Shown one piece after another: positions 43,679-58,816 of a DNA stretch of 64,000 nt (its first letter is position 1; every line of letters starts with the position of its first letter). Made by a program: the position numbers and the translations under genes. Location: the NCBI RefSeq assembly GCF_016097555.1, contig NC_054708.1, positions 22,301,443 to 22,365,442 of the forward strand, written 5' to 3'. This DNA comes from Gigantopelta aegis. Taxonomy: Eukaryota > Mollusca > Gastropoda > Neomphalida > Peltospiridae. The notes under the pieces were generated by a model. The model was not told the origin of the DNA, did not search any database, and worked only from the letters and a program-made list of their open reading frames with translations.

Positions 43679-44854
43679 TGTGACGGTACATGCTCTTAAT
43701 TTCTTTTCGCCTTTGGCGATATTAATTGTTTTAGAGGGCCGTGTGCAGTTCCAATATGCACTTAGCACAGGTGGGCACCTTGTTACGTAATACCTTCGCG
43801 CGACCTTGCATCCCAATATGCACTTAGTCCAGATGTGGAGGCCATGTGGCCAGTAGTTACGTAATACCTCCGCTAGTGCGGTTTTTACAACCGTGATTTT
43901 GGCGACTAGGCGTCATTGAGTCTGGCGATCTAAGAGAAAGATATGCCGTCTTGGTCGCTGTGGAATATCACTTGATAGGGGGAGGACCGCCTTGTACCCC
44001 CAGGCGATATTTGGAGTTTTAAAATAAATAGCTAGGGTTTTAGAGATATCGGGGAGAAACATATTGGAAGGCGTCCAGGGGGAACGTTAGTCCGTTTGGA
44101 CTTGGTAATTATATATTTTCTGCTCTGTGTATAACCTTGATGTGATTGATGTGACTTTAAATATTTTAATACTGTATTATACCAATATTATTTAGACGGT
44201 GCTGCCGGTCATCTGACGCAGTATAATGTAGGCTCACCGTTCTGATATGTATATATAAAGCTTATCAAGTCATCCTAGAGGACCTAGGTAAACTGTAGGT
44301 TATTGTCTTTATTGTGATAGGTACCAGTATTAAGTCTGTATTACAAGGTTATTGAATGAGTAGTTAGGGTTAATTAAAAATTAACCAGTTAGGAATAGAG
44401 TTGTAATTCCTTTATTAATTAAGTTCTCCTGGAAGCGTTTCTCCATTATCAAACGTGTGTGTGTTAGCGTTTCTCAATTATCACACGTGTGGGTGTGGTG
44501 TCACGGTGAAGTGATTAGCATATTGTGTAAACTAGACACCTAGAGATTAACTAATTAAGTGATCAGTTCTGGGTTGTTATTATTTGTTGTTGTTAATTGA
44601 CTACTGCGGCAGTACATTTGTCAGCGTAGGTTAATACAGATTCCAAAGTGTATTGTGTTTTTGTTGTGTTTTCTAGTGAACTAGACGTGCTATAGTAATA
44701 TAAACTTTATATAAGATCTTATCTCTGATCATACCTAGACGAGCCAGCGGGTATAACTGCCTGTTACAGAGAGATCTAATAGATATACAGTTAGGAGAGA
44801 TATTCGGACAATCGTGTTTCATTCGGTTACGGGTATTATAGGATCCCCGTGACA
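43679..44854 (+). repeat. 5' LTR
   Basis: 1176 bp, TGTGACGG...CGTGACA. It contains AATAAATAGCTAGGG and GTTACGTAATAC motifs shared by all five LTRs of this family in the window. Confidence 0.95.
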
Positions 44855-44865
44855 GGAGTGAAAAT

Positions 44866-44885
44866 TGGGGCGCTCGTCCCGGATC
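44866..44885 (+). promoter_or_regulatory. Primer-binding site, tRNA-Pro-like
   Basis: TGGGGCGCTCGTCC-type sequence 11 bp inside the LTR. The third copy has it in clean form at 63059-63077 (TGGGGCGCTCGTCCGGGAT), close to the tRNA-Pro primer site used by many vertebrate gammaretroviruses. Confidence 0.6.
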
Positions 44886-45018
44886 TGAAACGGGACACGC
44901 ATATTTAAAAAAGTATTGTTTGTAAATGGGGGCTTTATAAATTATTTTTACAAATAACTATAAGTAGCAACGTTGTTCACTAGAAAATTAATTAATAATA
45001 AGTGCGTCATATCTAAAC

Positions 45019-46500
<1,482 letters not shown>

Positions 46501-47079
46501 AAAAAAATGGTTGTCCGGTTACATAACGTTTTCTTGTGTTCGAAGTTTGTGACGGGACCAGTCATTATGGGTGTTGTAAAGGACTTGCCTGTTGAAAACA
46601 TTGGAGTTTTGTTGGGTAATGATTTGACTAGTCAGTGTTGTCAGCCGAAATGTGACCAATTGTTAATTAAAGACAGCCCTTTACTAGTAGGAGAGAGTGA
46701 GGTTGATGAGATTAGATATCCTGCGTGTGTAATGACTAGGGCTATGGCCAGAAGGGTAAAACGAGACCCAGGGAATATTTGTGATTTGTCTGATACATGT
46801 GTGAGCCATGAAATTGGAGTGGATGAGGATATCAGTAAAATGGTAGATAAGTCAACTGACGAACAAAATGTGGTGGAACCTGTTGATCTCCCGCAGAGGG
46901 GAAATGAACCAGTTGTGGTTGATAGAGGGGACTTACCTTGTAATAGACAAGAGTTAGTTCTAGAGCAGGGCGCTGATCCAAATTTGTTGACAGCTCGCAC
47001 TACATTGTTAACTGAGAAAGGCTAGAAGGCTAGAAAGGCTAGAAGGCTAGAAAGCAACTGAGCCATGCTCAGAGCAAAA

Positions 47080-48068
47080 TAAAATCAGTGTTTGATAGGA
47101 AGGCTAGGAGTCGGGAATTTAAACCAGGGAATAAGGTGCTGATGTACCTTCCCATTAAACGGGGTTCATTGCAGAACAGGTATTTCGGGCCCTATGTTGT
47201 GCACAAACGGGTTAATGAGACAGGGTATGTGATAAACACTCCTGATAGGGTTAGGAAAAGTAGGTATTGTCACATCAATTTGCTAAAAGGTTATTTTGAC
47301 AGACTGCCGATAGTTCCAGAGTTACCGGTCCAAATTGAGAGTCACTCAATTTCCTGTGATGACGTCAAGACTGCAGAGATCAAGTTGGCCAACGGCCAGA
47401 TTCTAGCAGACTTGAGGCCCCGGCGAGAAAAGTTGACTACGCTGATACAAGACAATGTTTCCATTTATCATGACCTTCCAACGGTTACCAACACCTTAAG
47501 CCAGGATGTGCGCTTGGAACCCAACGCTACACCGATTCGACAGCATGCCTATCGGAGAAAACCTGGAAAACGTGCGACACTGAAAAAGAAAGAAACGAAG
47601 TTCCAGTAGTCAGTTGAATGCGAGAAGTCATTCAACCGTCTCAAGGAGATGCGCTACTCGTCTCCCGTGATGGCAGCACCAGACTACCGAATGCCGTTCA
47701 AGCTAGCTGTGGATGCCAGTGACGTGGGAGCTGGAGCTGTGCTGTTCCAGGAAGACGAAAATGGACTGGACCATCCTGTAAGTTTCTTCTCCAAAAAGTT
47801 TGACAAACACCAGGTGAACTATTCCACTATAGAGAAGGAAGCTTTGGCCATGGTACAAGCTCTGAAGCATTTTCAGATCTACGTGAAATCGGCAGTGCAT
47901 CAAGTGGTGGTCTTTACTGACCATAATCCGCTTACTTTCATTCACAGAATGAAAGCCACCAACCAGAGAATTTTGAGATGGAGTCTTCTTCTGCAAGAAT
48001 TCCCAATTACCATTGAACATATCAAGGGCACTTCTAATGTAATCGCTGATGCCCTGTCCCGAAGTTGA
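47080..48068 (+). pseudogene. Integrase C-terminal, RT start and RNase H parts of LTR element
   Basis: 47088-47310 carries the GPY/F module of integrase (NKVLMYLPIKRG, then RYFGPYVVHKRVNETGYVI). It is followed by a segment (RLEPNATPIRQHAYRRKPG, about 47510-47570) that in related elements leads into RT. 47649-48068 is RNase H (LAVDASDVGAGAVL, EKEALAMVQALKHF, VFTDHNPL, NVIADALSRS). Only 211 bp separate RNase H from the 3' LTR, with no integrase there. The integrase-before-RT order is typical of Gmr1-like elements. Most of RT and the integrase core are missing. Confidence 0.85.
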
Positions 48069-48279
48069 ACGTTATGATAATGTGTTGACATTCTTGATTT
48101 CTGTTTTGTTTTTATATATTTTATTTGTATACCAGGGACTCAGTGTGATTACTGGTAGTCACCTTATTATTACATGTGTTATAAATGCCCGGATGCGTCG
48201 GTTAACGCACCTTTTGTTTTAATGTAGTATATTTCCCTATTCCTAGAGTAGAGGAAATATCCTTTTTGAGGTGGGGGTG

Positions 48280-48841
48280 TGTGACGGTACATGCTCTTAA
48301 TTTCTTTTCGCCTGTGGCGATATTACTTGTTTTAGAGGGCCGTGTGCAGTTCCAATATGCACTTAGCCCATGTGGGCACCTTGTTACGTAATACATTCGC
48401 GCGACCGTGCATCCCAATATGCACTTAGTGCAGGTGTGGAGGCCATGTTGCCAGTAGTTACGTAATACCTCCGCGAGAGCGGTTTTTACAACCGTGATTT
48501 TGGCGACTAGGCGTCATTGAGTCTGGCGATCTAAGAGAAAGATATGCCGTCTTGGTCTCTGTGGAATATCACTTGATAGGGGGAGAACCGCCTTGTACCC
48601 CCAGGCGATATTTGGATTTTTAAAATAAATAGCTAGGGTTTTAGAGATATCGGTGAGAAACATATTGGAAGGCGTCCAGGGGGAACGTTAGTCTATTTGG
48701 ACTTGGTAATTATATATTTTCTGCTCTGTGTATAACCTTGATGTGATTGATGTGACTTTAAATATTTTAATACTGTATTATACCAATATTATTTAGACGG
48801 TGCTGCCGGTCATCTGACGCAGTATAATGTAGGCTCACCGT

Positions 48842-48921
<80 letters not shown>

Positions 48922-49517
48922 CTTATCAAGTCATCCTAGAGGACCTAGGTAAACTGTAGGTTATTGTCTTTATTGTGATAGGTACCAGTATTAAGTCTGT
49001 ATTACAAGGTTATTGAATGAGTAGTTAGGGTTAATTAAAAATTAACCAGTTAGGAATAGAGTTGTAATTCCTTTATTAATTAAGTTCCCCTGGAAACGTT
49101 TCTCCATTATCACACGTGTGTGTGTGTTAGCGTTTCTCAATTATCACACGTGTGGGTGTTGTGTCACGGTGAAGTGATTAGCATATTGTGTAAACTAGAC
49201 ACCTAGAGATTAACTAATTAAGTGATCAGTTCTGGGTTGTTATTATTTGTTGTTGTTAATTAACTACTGCGGCAGTACATTTGTCAGCGTAGGTTAATAC
49301 AGATTCCAAAGTGTATTGTGTTTTTGTTGTGTTTTCTAGTGAACTAGACGTGCTATAATAATATATACTTTATATAAGATCTTATCTCTGATCATACCTA
49401 GACGAGCCAGCGGGTATAACTGCCTGTTACACGGAGATCTAATAGATATACAGTTAGGAGAGATATTTGGACAATCGTGTTTCATTCAGTTACGGGTATT
49501 ATAGGATCCCCGTGACA
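48280..49517 (+). repeat. 3' LTR with (TA)n expansion
   Basis: 1238 bp. It differs in length from the 5' LTR mainly by a TA run of about 70 bp at 48847-48918 where the 5' LTR has TATGTATATATA. The purine-rich GAGGTGGGGGTG just before it is the likely polypurine tract. Confidence 0.95.
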
Positions 49518-49522
49518 TGCGT

Positions 49523-50580
49523 TGTTAAATAAAACATTTCCTACGTTCCTGATTTAATTCATTCATTCTTCGGTTCCCTTTTGACACAAACGGACTACAG
49601 TCTGTATTAATAAAATGATATATTACATTACCATATTGCAGATTTTATTACAACAATAACGAAATGACGTGTATATGCTTTATTACATCCATAAATCTTT
49701 TCTAAACAGAGAATGATGTGTTTATCCATGTGCAAAAACAAAGGGTTCTAATAATTAATGTACGCAATAACCTTTAGTGATTTGCTAGCACGATATCGAT
49801 AAGGAGGCAGACGGTATCGCCATGACAGATATAATAATCGTGCGCCTACAGATACACGTTAACACTCTAGTACTACGGTTAATAATAAATATGCAGCTAC
49901 AGTGAATCGTACGACGAGATACTTGTTGTACACTCGGTTTGAGAGGTGTCAGGATAATGTCTATCATCTATGATGGCTTAGAGCATTCACGGAATATCGG
50001 GTAAAAGTATCAGCCTGAACACTTGAGTTACTGATGGTGCATGCGGTAGTTATACGGAATGATACTATGGCTTGCGAAGATGGTGTTGGTGAAGAGAAAA
50101 AATAGACAGTTTTTTTAAACGACATTGCGCACGTGTGCACATGGCATACTTAAACAAATCCAATTAGGGACTGCTTAGATCAAAATAGTATATCTGACTT
50201 GTTGACATAAATGTGTGAAGAAAAAAAAAAGAAGAAAAAAAAAAAGGAGAAAAGGCCAAAGAGGCCAAAGATAACTAATTATTAAAGGTGTTGTGTATTC
50301 TAAAAGCTCAGGAAAACGTACAGATATATCTGCATCGATACTACTTCCATGATCGGATTTCAGCACAAGTCAGACTTTTAATAGAACTTGAAGGATTTTG
50401 GACAATTTCCAAAGAGGACAACTGATACACTGAAGACAAATTGCCATAGTTTTTGAGCGATATACACTCACATAAAGACAGTTAAAGGATGTGAATTTTG
50501 AAGCCACTATACATGTACAAATACGAACACACGTACAGCCGTTACTGCTAGCTATAAAGCACGTGGAGTTTGGTTTTACA
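49523..50580. other. Upstream region of receptor gene
   Basis: The remainder of the split type-A SINE tail lies at 49523-49545. No other gene or repeat is recognised. Promoter elements of the receptor gene, if in this window, could not be identified by eye. Confidence 0.45.
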
Positions 50581-51573
50581 ATGACTATCTTGCCAGTTTC
50601 TACGGTAAACTCAGACTCAGTTTTGAATAATTCACAGACAGATGATTGTGAGCTTTTATTTCCTGAAAGTTCAATGGTGCAAGGATACGTCACATTTGGT
50701 TTGTTGTGCACAATACCGGTTCTTACCTTATTTGGAAATGCGCTGGTAATCGCATGCTACACCAAGTTCCAATTCCTGCGTACAAAGTGTCATATTTTCG
50801 TCATATCACTTGCCACTGCCGATATTTGTGTTAGTGTGTTTGTGATGCCTTTAAGACTTTACGAAGTCATTAATAATGGAGAATGGTATTTAGGACACGT
50901 CCTATGCGACGTGGTTAACATAGCTGACGTTGCCCTGAGTACAACATCAATTCTAAACCTGGCAGGCCTTGCATTCGAACGATATCTTGTAATCTGCCGC
51001 AATTTCTTTCACCGGAAGTTGAGCAGAAGAAAAATCATCTTGCTGGTCATGCTGTGTTGGTTTCTACCAGTACTGGTTTTTGTTCTGCCAATGGCATTCA
51101 AGTGGCACGTCATCGGAATAGAACATTTAATCAACTGTGCTTCAACGTCACCTTCTCGTTGCCCGTTGCTACTGAATGTGCCATATGGTATCATAGCAAC
51201 ATGTACTTCCTTCCACGTCCCTTTAATCTTCATGATCGTCTGTTACTGGAGGATACTACTGGCTGCACGAAGACACACGGAAGTCGTTCGGAACTTTTCG
51301 ACGCAAAGAAACCAACTGCAGCTTCAGCGGGAAACTAAAGCTGCAAGGACTCTTGGGATCGTAATGGGGTGTTTCTGTATCTGTTGGCTACCATTTAGCG
51401 TTATCAGCACGATTGGATCTCTCTCCAGCTACTCTGTTAATGTTCCTTCTGTAGTGTCCATTTCCATGTGGCTAGGGTACGCCAATTCGTGCATGAATCC
51501 TTTACTGTACTATGTTTTCAGTCACGATTTCAAGGTGGCCTACACAGCAATATTTCATTGTAGGTGTCGCTAG
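50581..51573 (+). CDS. Amine-type class A G protein-coupled receptor
   Basis: A 330-residue intronless frame from the first in-frame ATG at 50581 (A at -3); upstream in-frame codons lead only to a GTG at 50491. It has a short N-terminus with one N-glycosylation site (N16), and seven membrane segments at about residues 37-61, 71-92, 107-130, 151-171, 199-222, 254-280 and 288-312. Class A marks: N53 in TM1, D81 in LATAD, C109 for the disulphide, W160, CWLPF (268-272) and NPLLY (306-310). D116 sits where amine receptors bind the ligand's ammonium group, and WLGYANSCMNP in TM7 is also amine-receptor-like. The DRY motif reads ERY (133-135). The tail is very short and ends HCRCR, with likely palmitoylated Cys. 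The ligand (serotonin, octopamine, histamine or other) cannot be told. AATAAA at 51831. Confidence 0.9.
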   Translation: MTILPVSTVNSDSVLNNSQTDDCELLFPESSMVQGYVTFGLLCTIPVLTLFGNALVIACYTKFQFLRTKCHIFVISLATADICVSVFVMPLRLYEVINNGEWYLGHVLCDVVNIADVALSTTSILNLAGLAFERYLVICRNFFHRKLSRRKIILLVMLCWFLPVLVFVLPMAFKWHVIGIEHLINCASTSPSRCPLLLNVPYGIIATCTSFHVPLIFMIVCYWRILLAARRHTEVVRNFSTQRNQLQLQRETKAARTLGIVMGCFCICWLPFSVISTIGSLSSYSVNVPSVVSISMWLGYANSCMNPLLYYVFSHDFKVAYTAIFHCRCR

Positions 51574-53268
51574 TCCAGAGACTAAAGGCAACCAATGGCG
51601 TAGCGAGGGGGTAGGCACGGAGGCCATGATCCCATCAAACTTTTTTTTTTACTGTTTTAAATTTGAAAAAATCATACATACATACATACATATATACATA
51701 CATAGTGTGGGTTAGCCCCTTCCCCCAATAGTGGGTTGCCCCCAAATCTGAAATTCTGGCTACGTAAATGTTAAGTCTTAATATTGTTATATAATAGTTA
51801 AAAGAAAAATATATTTGAGATCATTATGGAAATAAATATTTAGATTTTTAAAGAGCATATTGCTTTGAAGACAGTTATTTAAAATCAGCAGATAACTTTA
51901 ATTACCACACACTAGGTATATTGCAATAAAGAGATTAAATTATTTACCAACTGTTTAAGTGATCAGCTGTTAACTACGTATGTATATTCTGAAATTGGCG
52001 TGCATTATTTTGTGTAAGTCTTTGGATCTAATAAGTCTCCTTGAGGGTAGGTCTTAACATGGTTTTGTTAACTGTTTTACAATACGTGGGTCTGATATAT
52101 AAGCGTGTAAAGTGTACTAAATGTAAATCGTTATGTGTGGATTGGAAAACAATGCTAGATTAATCAGATTTTACATTCTGAGGTTCTATTGTACGTGTAA
52201 AGTTGAATCATTAAGTAAAAGTCACTGTTAGGTTAATCTGGTACTTATATCAGTATTATTTTGTATTAAGCTGATATAAAGTGTTGTGCTTTAATAACGC
52301 ATTGATGCGGAAAGTGCAATTACTATTTCCTTGCTTAGACTATGCACGATTCTTATGGAATATATGTCTAGTTTCCTTTACAAAAATTTGAACGACAAAA
52401 CCGTAATACATGGTCAGGACCGTATATCTGCACAGTGCAAAGACGAATGGGCATTTTGGCAACATAGTGGTTGATTCCATGAATCTCTGTCTAGTGCCTC
52501 GGCAGTAGGAGGACAGCCACTCCCTAGGAGATCCTTTACTGGATATTTCATCCCTCTCGAGTGCACCGCCACAAAGAGGACTGCCACTCCCAGGTTTACA
52601 GTTTACTAAATCAAATTTAGTACCGGAAAGAGATCATTAGAATAAGTATAGCTGTGATGACATGCATTCATGAATCACTGTCATAACAGTGATGATACCA
52701 GGTGTTCGCGAAAGTTTAGCATATCCTGCCCCACCGGCGGTACCCGTTATGAGTACCGTAGTACCAGTCTACCGCCACATCGGTCGTCTGGGATACATTA
52801 CTTCATCTATAGCTTCAGACAAGCGTACAATGCACTTTTAAATCTTTCAGAAAATAATTCAGTTCAAAATTCTAACCAGAAGAGAAAAAAAAGAAAAAAA
52901 AAGTTATAAGGCTTTGGCAATTTGTGGACAGGTTAGTTGTATATAAAAAAATTAGATATTTCCGAATCCCTGACGTGAACGCACAAAACGTTGAAATTGC
53001 ATTATTCACAGCTGTAGATTCCTGACAAATAATCTACAGTGAGATCAATAGGGTGACAGGTATGGATTAAGTACATGTAAAAAGTCAACTATAGTTGGCC
53101 ATAGTCGACTAACATTTTGTACAGTTTGAAATAAATTATGTTCGTCTTCAGCAAAGTACCAATCCAGAGTTCCATCCCGTAGGTGGGTATCAGATGGGTG
53201 TGTATGCTTCACGGAAAATAGTAAACTACGCAATCAAAATACAGCTATTTCAAGGTTGTAATGTTACC
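51574..53268. other. 3' flank of receptor gene and gene-free stretch
   Basis: A hairpin-like pair, GGCGTAGCGAGGGGGTAGGC (51598) and CCCAAATCTGAAATTCTGGC (51741), brackets an (ACAT)n run and may be a small MITE. AATAAA lies at 51831. The block at 52650-52740 resembles 19937-20010. No further gene is seen. Confidence 0.5.
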
Positions 53269-53272
53269 TTAA

Positions 53273-53640
53273 AGGGACATTCCGACTAATGTTTCCGACT
53301 AATAAAATACTTCTACGATTAAACTTACATATTAAATATATTTTCTTGTTTCGAATATCAGTGTCTGTATATTCAATGTGTTTCTGGTCGTCTTAATATT
53401 TGTAAGAAGCCCAAACTGGATTTTGTCTACAAATAATTTCGTATGTACGAACAAAAATATGTTTAGGAAATAAAATGAAATTTACGCTAGTACAAATATT
53501 AGCACGATGAGAAACACGTTTAATATACAGCCACTAATATGTTATGCAGGAAAATATATTTGATATGTAAATACAATCGTTAAAAAGTCTCTGTTAGTCG
53601 ATAACAGCTTAAAAATTGCAGCAAACTCGGGAATGTCCCT
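53273..53640. mobile_element. TTAA MITE, AGGGACATTCC family, complete
   Basis: It is flanked by TTAA at 53269-53272 and 53641-53644. The ends are AGGGACATTCCGACTAATG and the mirror GGGAATGTCCCT, with long inverted similarity inward (CGACTAATAAAATACTTC with its partner near 53600; TTTACATAT; AAATATATTTTC). The interior has GTGTCTGTATATTCAATGTG and AGAAGCCCAAACTGGATTTTG. Kolobok/T2-like by ends and target; no coding. Confidence 0.85.
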
Positions 53641-53644
53641 TTAA

Positions 53645-54617
53645 AGAAAATATTTTATTTACTAATGCGTTGTTTTTTGTCATAGATAACTAATGAGGTA
53701 AAGTAAATAATAAACGACTGGTGAAAACCTGAGTTTATTATTTTTGATAATTAGCTTTCGCAATTTATTTATCCAACACAAAATATTAACTCTGTCAAAA
53801 AGTTTATTCTTCAAATCTAACTTGTTTCTCTCATAAAGAAAGGCCCATAACAAATGCATCTCGTGCATCTGCTGTCAGTGTAAACGTTAATCGTGTTTCA
53901 ATCTCACTGCATTCGGAAACAGCATAGTAATATACATACTAAATACAATTGTATATCCTGTATCCATCGTGAAATACAAAAATGAAGATTGGAGAAATTT
54001 TACTTATAAGAATTTTGACGTTCTATAGCCGATGATAAGATAAAAATCAATGTGCTCTAGAGGCGTCGTTAAATAAAACAAAGTTTACTTTTTATAAGAA
54101 TTGACCAATTAATTTTAATTGGCATGTGGGCTGTATAGTTATATTACTTCTAAAGTAAGCTAGGCTTGTTTGTGGGCCTGATATCACTTCTGGTACAAAA
54201 ATTCCAGAAAAAAGCCACCAATATTTTTTTTACAGTGTGTAATGTGGAGAATATTACAGGTGTGGCAGTTAGATAACATTTATCTTACAACGCGTTGCTT
54301 CAGAAAGTGTCTATCGAACAGGGGCGAGTCGCGTACGTTTTTAAACGAATTTTAAGATAAATGGTATCTAGCGGACACAAATGTAGTATTCTGTTTGTTA
54401 CATATCCTAAAAAAAACCCACCCCAGGTTTAAACGACATTTAAACGTCTTTTTCAACTTGACTACCATTGCGCTTGTAGTCAACGTGCTCGTCACAGAGC
54501 AATCAATTTCGATCCTGCTTATTGTATTGGATATTATGAATGTGGCGATTGGGTCATCGCCGTGGAGTAACCAATCACAAGTCTCAAAAGTGATCTCCAA
54601 CGTATGTTGGTGACAAA
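53645..54617. other. Gene-free stretch
   Basis: A type-B SINE tail fragment lies at about 54015-54085 (CCGATGATAAGATAAAAATC; GGCGTCGTTAAATAAAAC). No gene is recognised. Confidence 0.5.
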
Positions 54618-54853
54618 AACCGGCCTCGGTGGCGTCATGGTTAAGCCATCGAACATAAGGCTGGTAGGTACAGGGTTCGCATCCATGCACCGGCTCCCAC
54701 CCAGAGCGAGTTTCAACGACTCAATGGATAGGTGTAAGACCACTGCACCCTCTTCTCTCTCGCTAACAACCAACCCTCTGTCCTGGACAAACAGCCTAGA
54801 TAGCCGAGGTGTGTGCCTTAATTGGAAATAAGCACTAAAATAAGTTGAAATGG
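54618..54853 (+). mobile_element. SINE type C
   Basis: Head CCGGCCTCGGTGGCGTCATG, B box GGGTTCGCATCC, body with CACCCAGAGCGAGTTTCAAC, and tail TTAATTGGAAATAAGCAC. Slightly deleted inside. Confidence 0.88.
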
Positions 54854-55183
54854 TGACGGAAATGATCTACAACGGGTGATCTCTCACATGGGAAGTAAGA
54901 AGCGTGAGATCGTAAGCCATGGGCGTGAGAAAGTGACATTAGATACACATTCGTGAGACTCACGCCGAATGCGTAACAGTTGACAAGTATGTCGATTAAT
55001 TATGCGAAGGTCCAGCTACTGGCAGTCATAGTCGACTGACATTTTCTATATGTTCACCATCAGTTATGTAAAAGGTCATCTATACATTTTAGATGCAATT
55101 TGTGAACATTAGCAACAAAAGCTGAACTCAGATAAACCCCTGAGAAATCACATGCTTGTTTTTTTATATGTGCTTTCTTCCAA

Positions 55184-55523
55184 AGGGACATTCCTGAGTT
55201 TGCTGCATTGTAAGATATTTCCGAAAATTTCTTGTTTAGAATATCAATCTCTGTATATTCAATGTGTTCTGGTCGTCTTAATATTTGTAAGAAGCCCAAA
55301 CTGGATTTTGTCTTCAAATAATTTCGTACGTACGAAAAAATATATTTTAGGAACTAGAATGAAATTTAAACTAATAAAAATATTAGAACGATCAGAAACA
55401 CGGTTAATATACAACCAAAATATTTTATGCAGACAAATATATTTGATATGTAATTTCAATAGTTAAAAAGTCTCTGTTAGTCGATAACATCTTACAAATT
55501 GCAGCAAACTCGGGAATGTCCCT
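55184..55523. mobile_element. TTAA MITE, AGGGACATTCC family
   Basis: Second copy of the family (340 bp), ends AGGGACATTCCTGAGTTTGC and GCAAACTCGGGAATGTCCCT. TTAA is intact on the right (55524-55527) and mutated on the left (TTCCAAAGGG). Confidence 0.83.
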
Positions 55524-55680
55524 TTAAGGGATTTTTAAAAATTGTTTATTGTCCCCAGAAACAAGCAAGGTCAAGGTTGGGGACCTTGAATCATTGATGT
55601 ACATGGTATTATTGTATATACGTAAACAATACATAATTAATGCTATGCACTCGTTTAAAATGCATTTATTAAATAATATA

Positions 55681-57282
55681 CTACTCAAAAGAATTTAAGG
55701 GTCAGACGATATTTTCGACATTATTTTCTGAATGTCAATTATATTAGCTAGACCATAATGTCACGCATGGTATTGTTCCATTTTGACGAAAGTGGGTCTA
55801 AGCAACCCATAAATGAATTAAAATCCACTGTCATTGACACTGTCGACTAGTTCTAATGGCGAAAACATGCTTACATTTGCATGTAAATTAGGGCGAAAGC
55901 GAAAGGTCTGCTAAGTGCCCATAACTTGCTTTTTCACAAAGCGCTTCATTTGCACGCTTTGCACGTGTATTCCATGTTCCCAATGCTGACTTTCCGTATA
56001 ATTGGAGCTTGCGTTCGTGTACGGTGCACACTCCAAATTCGACAATGGTACGACTTCAACTGACTATCGAAGATCGAGGAAGGGCTATTGCTTGGCTTCA
56101 GGATGGCAATACGCAAAGAAATGTTGCTCTGAGACTTGGTGTCAGTCAGAGTGTCGTTGGCCGACTGTGGCAACGGTACCAAGCAACGAATTCTGTTCGA
56201 AATCGTCCACGTTCGGGAAGACCCGAAGCACTACAAATAGAGAGGACAACTACATCACCAATATGGCTCTACGTCAACGCACAACCACTGCACGCCGATT
56301 ACGTGACAATCTGCGGACTGCCACTGGAACTCGAGTGTCTGATCAAACCATACGCAATCGTCTGAGAGCCAATAATCTACGCTGCTGTCGCCAGGCTGTT
56401 CGACCACCACTCCTACCACGTCACAGAACGGCCAGACGTCACTGGTGCACACTTCATCTGCGGTGGCAACGTGTTCAGTGGGGTCGAGTGATGTTCACTG
56501 ATTAGTCCAGGTTTAGTCTCCAGTTCAACGACGGTCAGGTTCGTGTCTACAGATGTCCTGGGGAGCGCTTCGCTGACGTTAACGTTAGACAACGTCACCG
56601 GTTCGGTGGTGGCAGCGTCATGGTGTGGGGCGGCATCTCTATCCACCACAGGACCCCTCCTCTATGTGGTGGATGGCAATCTGAATGGAATCCGCTATCT
56701 GAATGAGATTATCCGGCCGTTGGTTCTCCCAGGCCTTCAGCAGATTGGCGGCGGGGCAGTTCTGCAGGATGACAATGCCAGACCCCACCGCGCCAGGGTG
56801 GTAACGGACTTTCTCAGACAACAAGGTATCGCCAGGATGGATTGGCCAGCATATTCGCCTGACTTGGCCCCAATAGAGCACGCCTGGGACGAATTAGGCA
56901 GGAGAGTTCAGGATAACCACGCCCCTCCGGCCAACCTTCATGATCTGGGTCAACTTCTTATGGCAGAGTGGCAGGCCATTCCCCATGAGTTCATAAGACG
57001 TCTGATCAACAGCATGAGGCAACGATGTGTCGAGTGTATTCGCGCCAGGGGTGGATTCACACACTATTAAACGAATGTTCTAATGTGTAAAATCCATGTT
57101 TGACAACCTTCAACTTTGACAGCATGTCATGTGACTTTCTTGTATACAGTGACGTTTATTTGTGGGGTTTTGTAAATATGAAACAATAAATAAAAAAAAT
57201 TGGTGTAGTTTACATCATCAATCTAATACACTCTGAAACTTATTTGGTTATACATTTTTGACCCTTAAATTCTTTTGAGTAG
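55681..57282 (+). mobile_element. Tc1/mariner element with intact ends
   Basis: 1602 bp with inverted ends CTACTCAAAAGAATTTAAGG and CCTTAAATTCTTTTGAGTAG, and TA on both sides (55679-55680, 57283-57284). Its right end is repeated at 60271-60320 as part of the 3-kb tandem duplication. Confidence 0.93.
56045..57070 (+). pseudogene. Tc1-type transposase (DD34E), disrupted
   Basis: The start reads MVRLQLTIEDRGRAIAWLQD, followed by the helix-turn-helix region (VSQSVVGRLWQRYQ) and GRP linker, a second DNA-binding part (RRLRDNLRTATG, DQTIRNRLR), VMFTD with the first catalytic Asp, DDNARPHRAR with the second, and DWPAYSPDLAPIEHAWDELG with the Glu, spaced by 34 residues (DD34E). It is broken by a frameshift near 56220-56245, a stop at 56503-56505 where GAG is expected after VMFTD, and a frameshift near 56650-56670. 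All catalytic residues are still present, so the copy died fairly recently. Confidence 0.9.
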
Positions 57283-57299
57283 TATATATATATATACAT

Positions 57300-58149
<850 letters not shown>

Positions 58150-58816
58150 TTAGCCATAGCTAATTATATTTAGACACGTGGATTATCAGTAAAGGTATTG
58201 GTTAAAGAACCTAGCCTTGTGGGTGACATTGGTGATGGGGCGGGATTTACTACAGGACGGTTGAGTGTGAACAAAAGTTACACACACTCAAATCAATCAA
58301 TTTTATTTTATTGAAAAAGGTATTTGTTGGTATAATTCTTTGTAAAAATCTGGTACTGAAACCACAACAGTGTTGGGTCTTTCAAAAAAACAAAATGGTA
58401 AACTACAATATTTTGCACCACAATGAAGAGGTAAAATCACACCCTTCGATGAATATTTCATTTGTGATGTAGGAACAATAGACGATTTATTTAGTACTTT
58501 ATAAAAAGTTTTACTTCAAAATTGGTCCTTTAAGAAGAATGTAATTTTTGATGGAAATATTGGATTTTTGTCTAAATTGAATGTTTGGTTATTTGTATTT
58601 ATTTTATCACGTACAAAGGATTTGACAGCCGTTAATAAAGAAGTATATTCTAAAACAAAGATTGACCGTATGTTATATTTGTTTTAAAGGTATCAAAAGT
58701 TCATGTATTGTCCTTCGTATCATCTAATAAATCTTGCATAAATAATATGCCTTTTTCAATATAGTGTTTTATAAAAATATAGCTTTTTTGTCTATTAATA
58801 TTTTGATTACTCTACC
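58150..58816 (-). pseudogene. LINE ORF2 remnant, first copy
   Basis: The same relic as 61191-61834, with more small indels. The LTR starts directly at its right edge. Confidence 0.6.

Noticed and set aside
50491-50580. 30-residue N-terminal extension of the receptor
   Set aside because: The upstream start would be GTG; the first ATG in frame is at 50581 with a good context.
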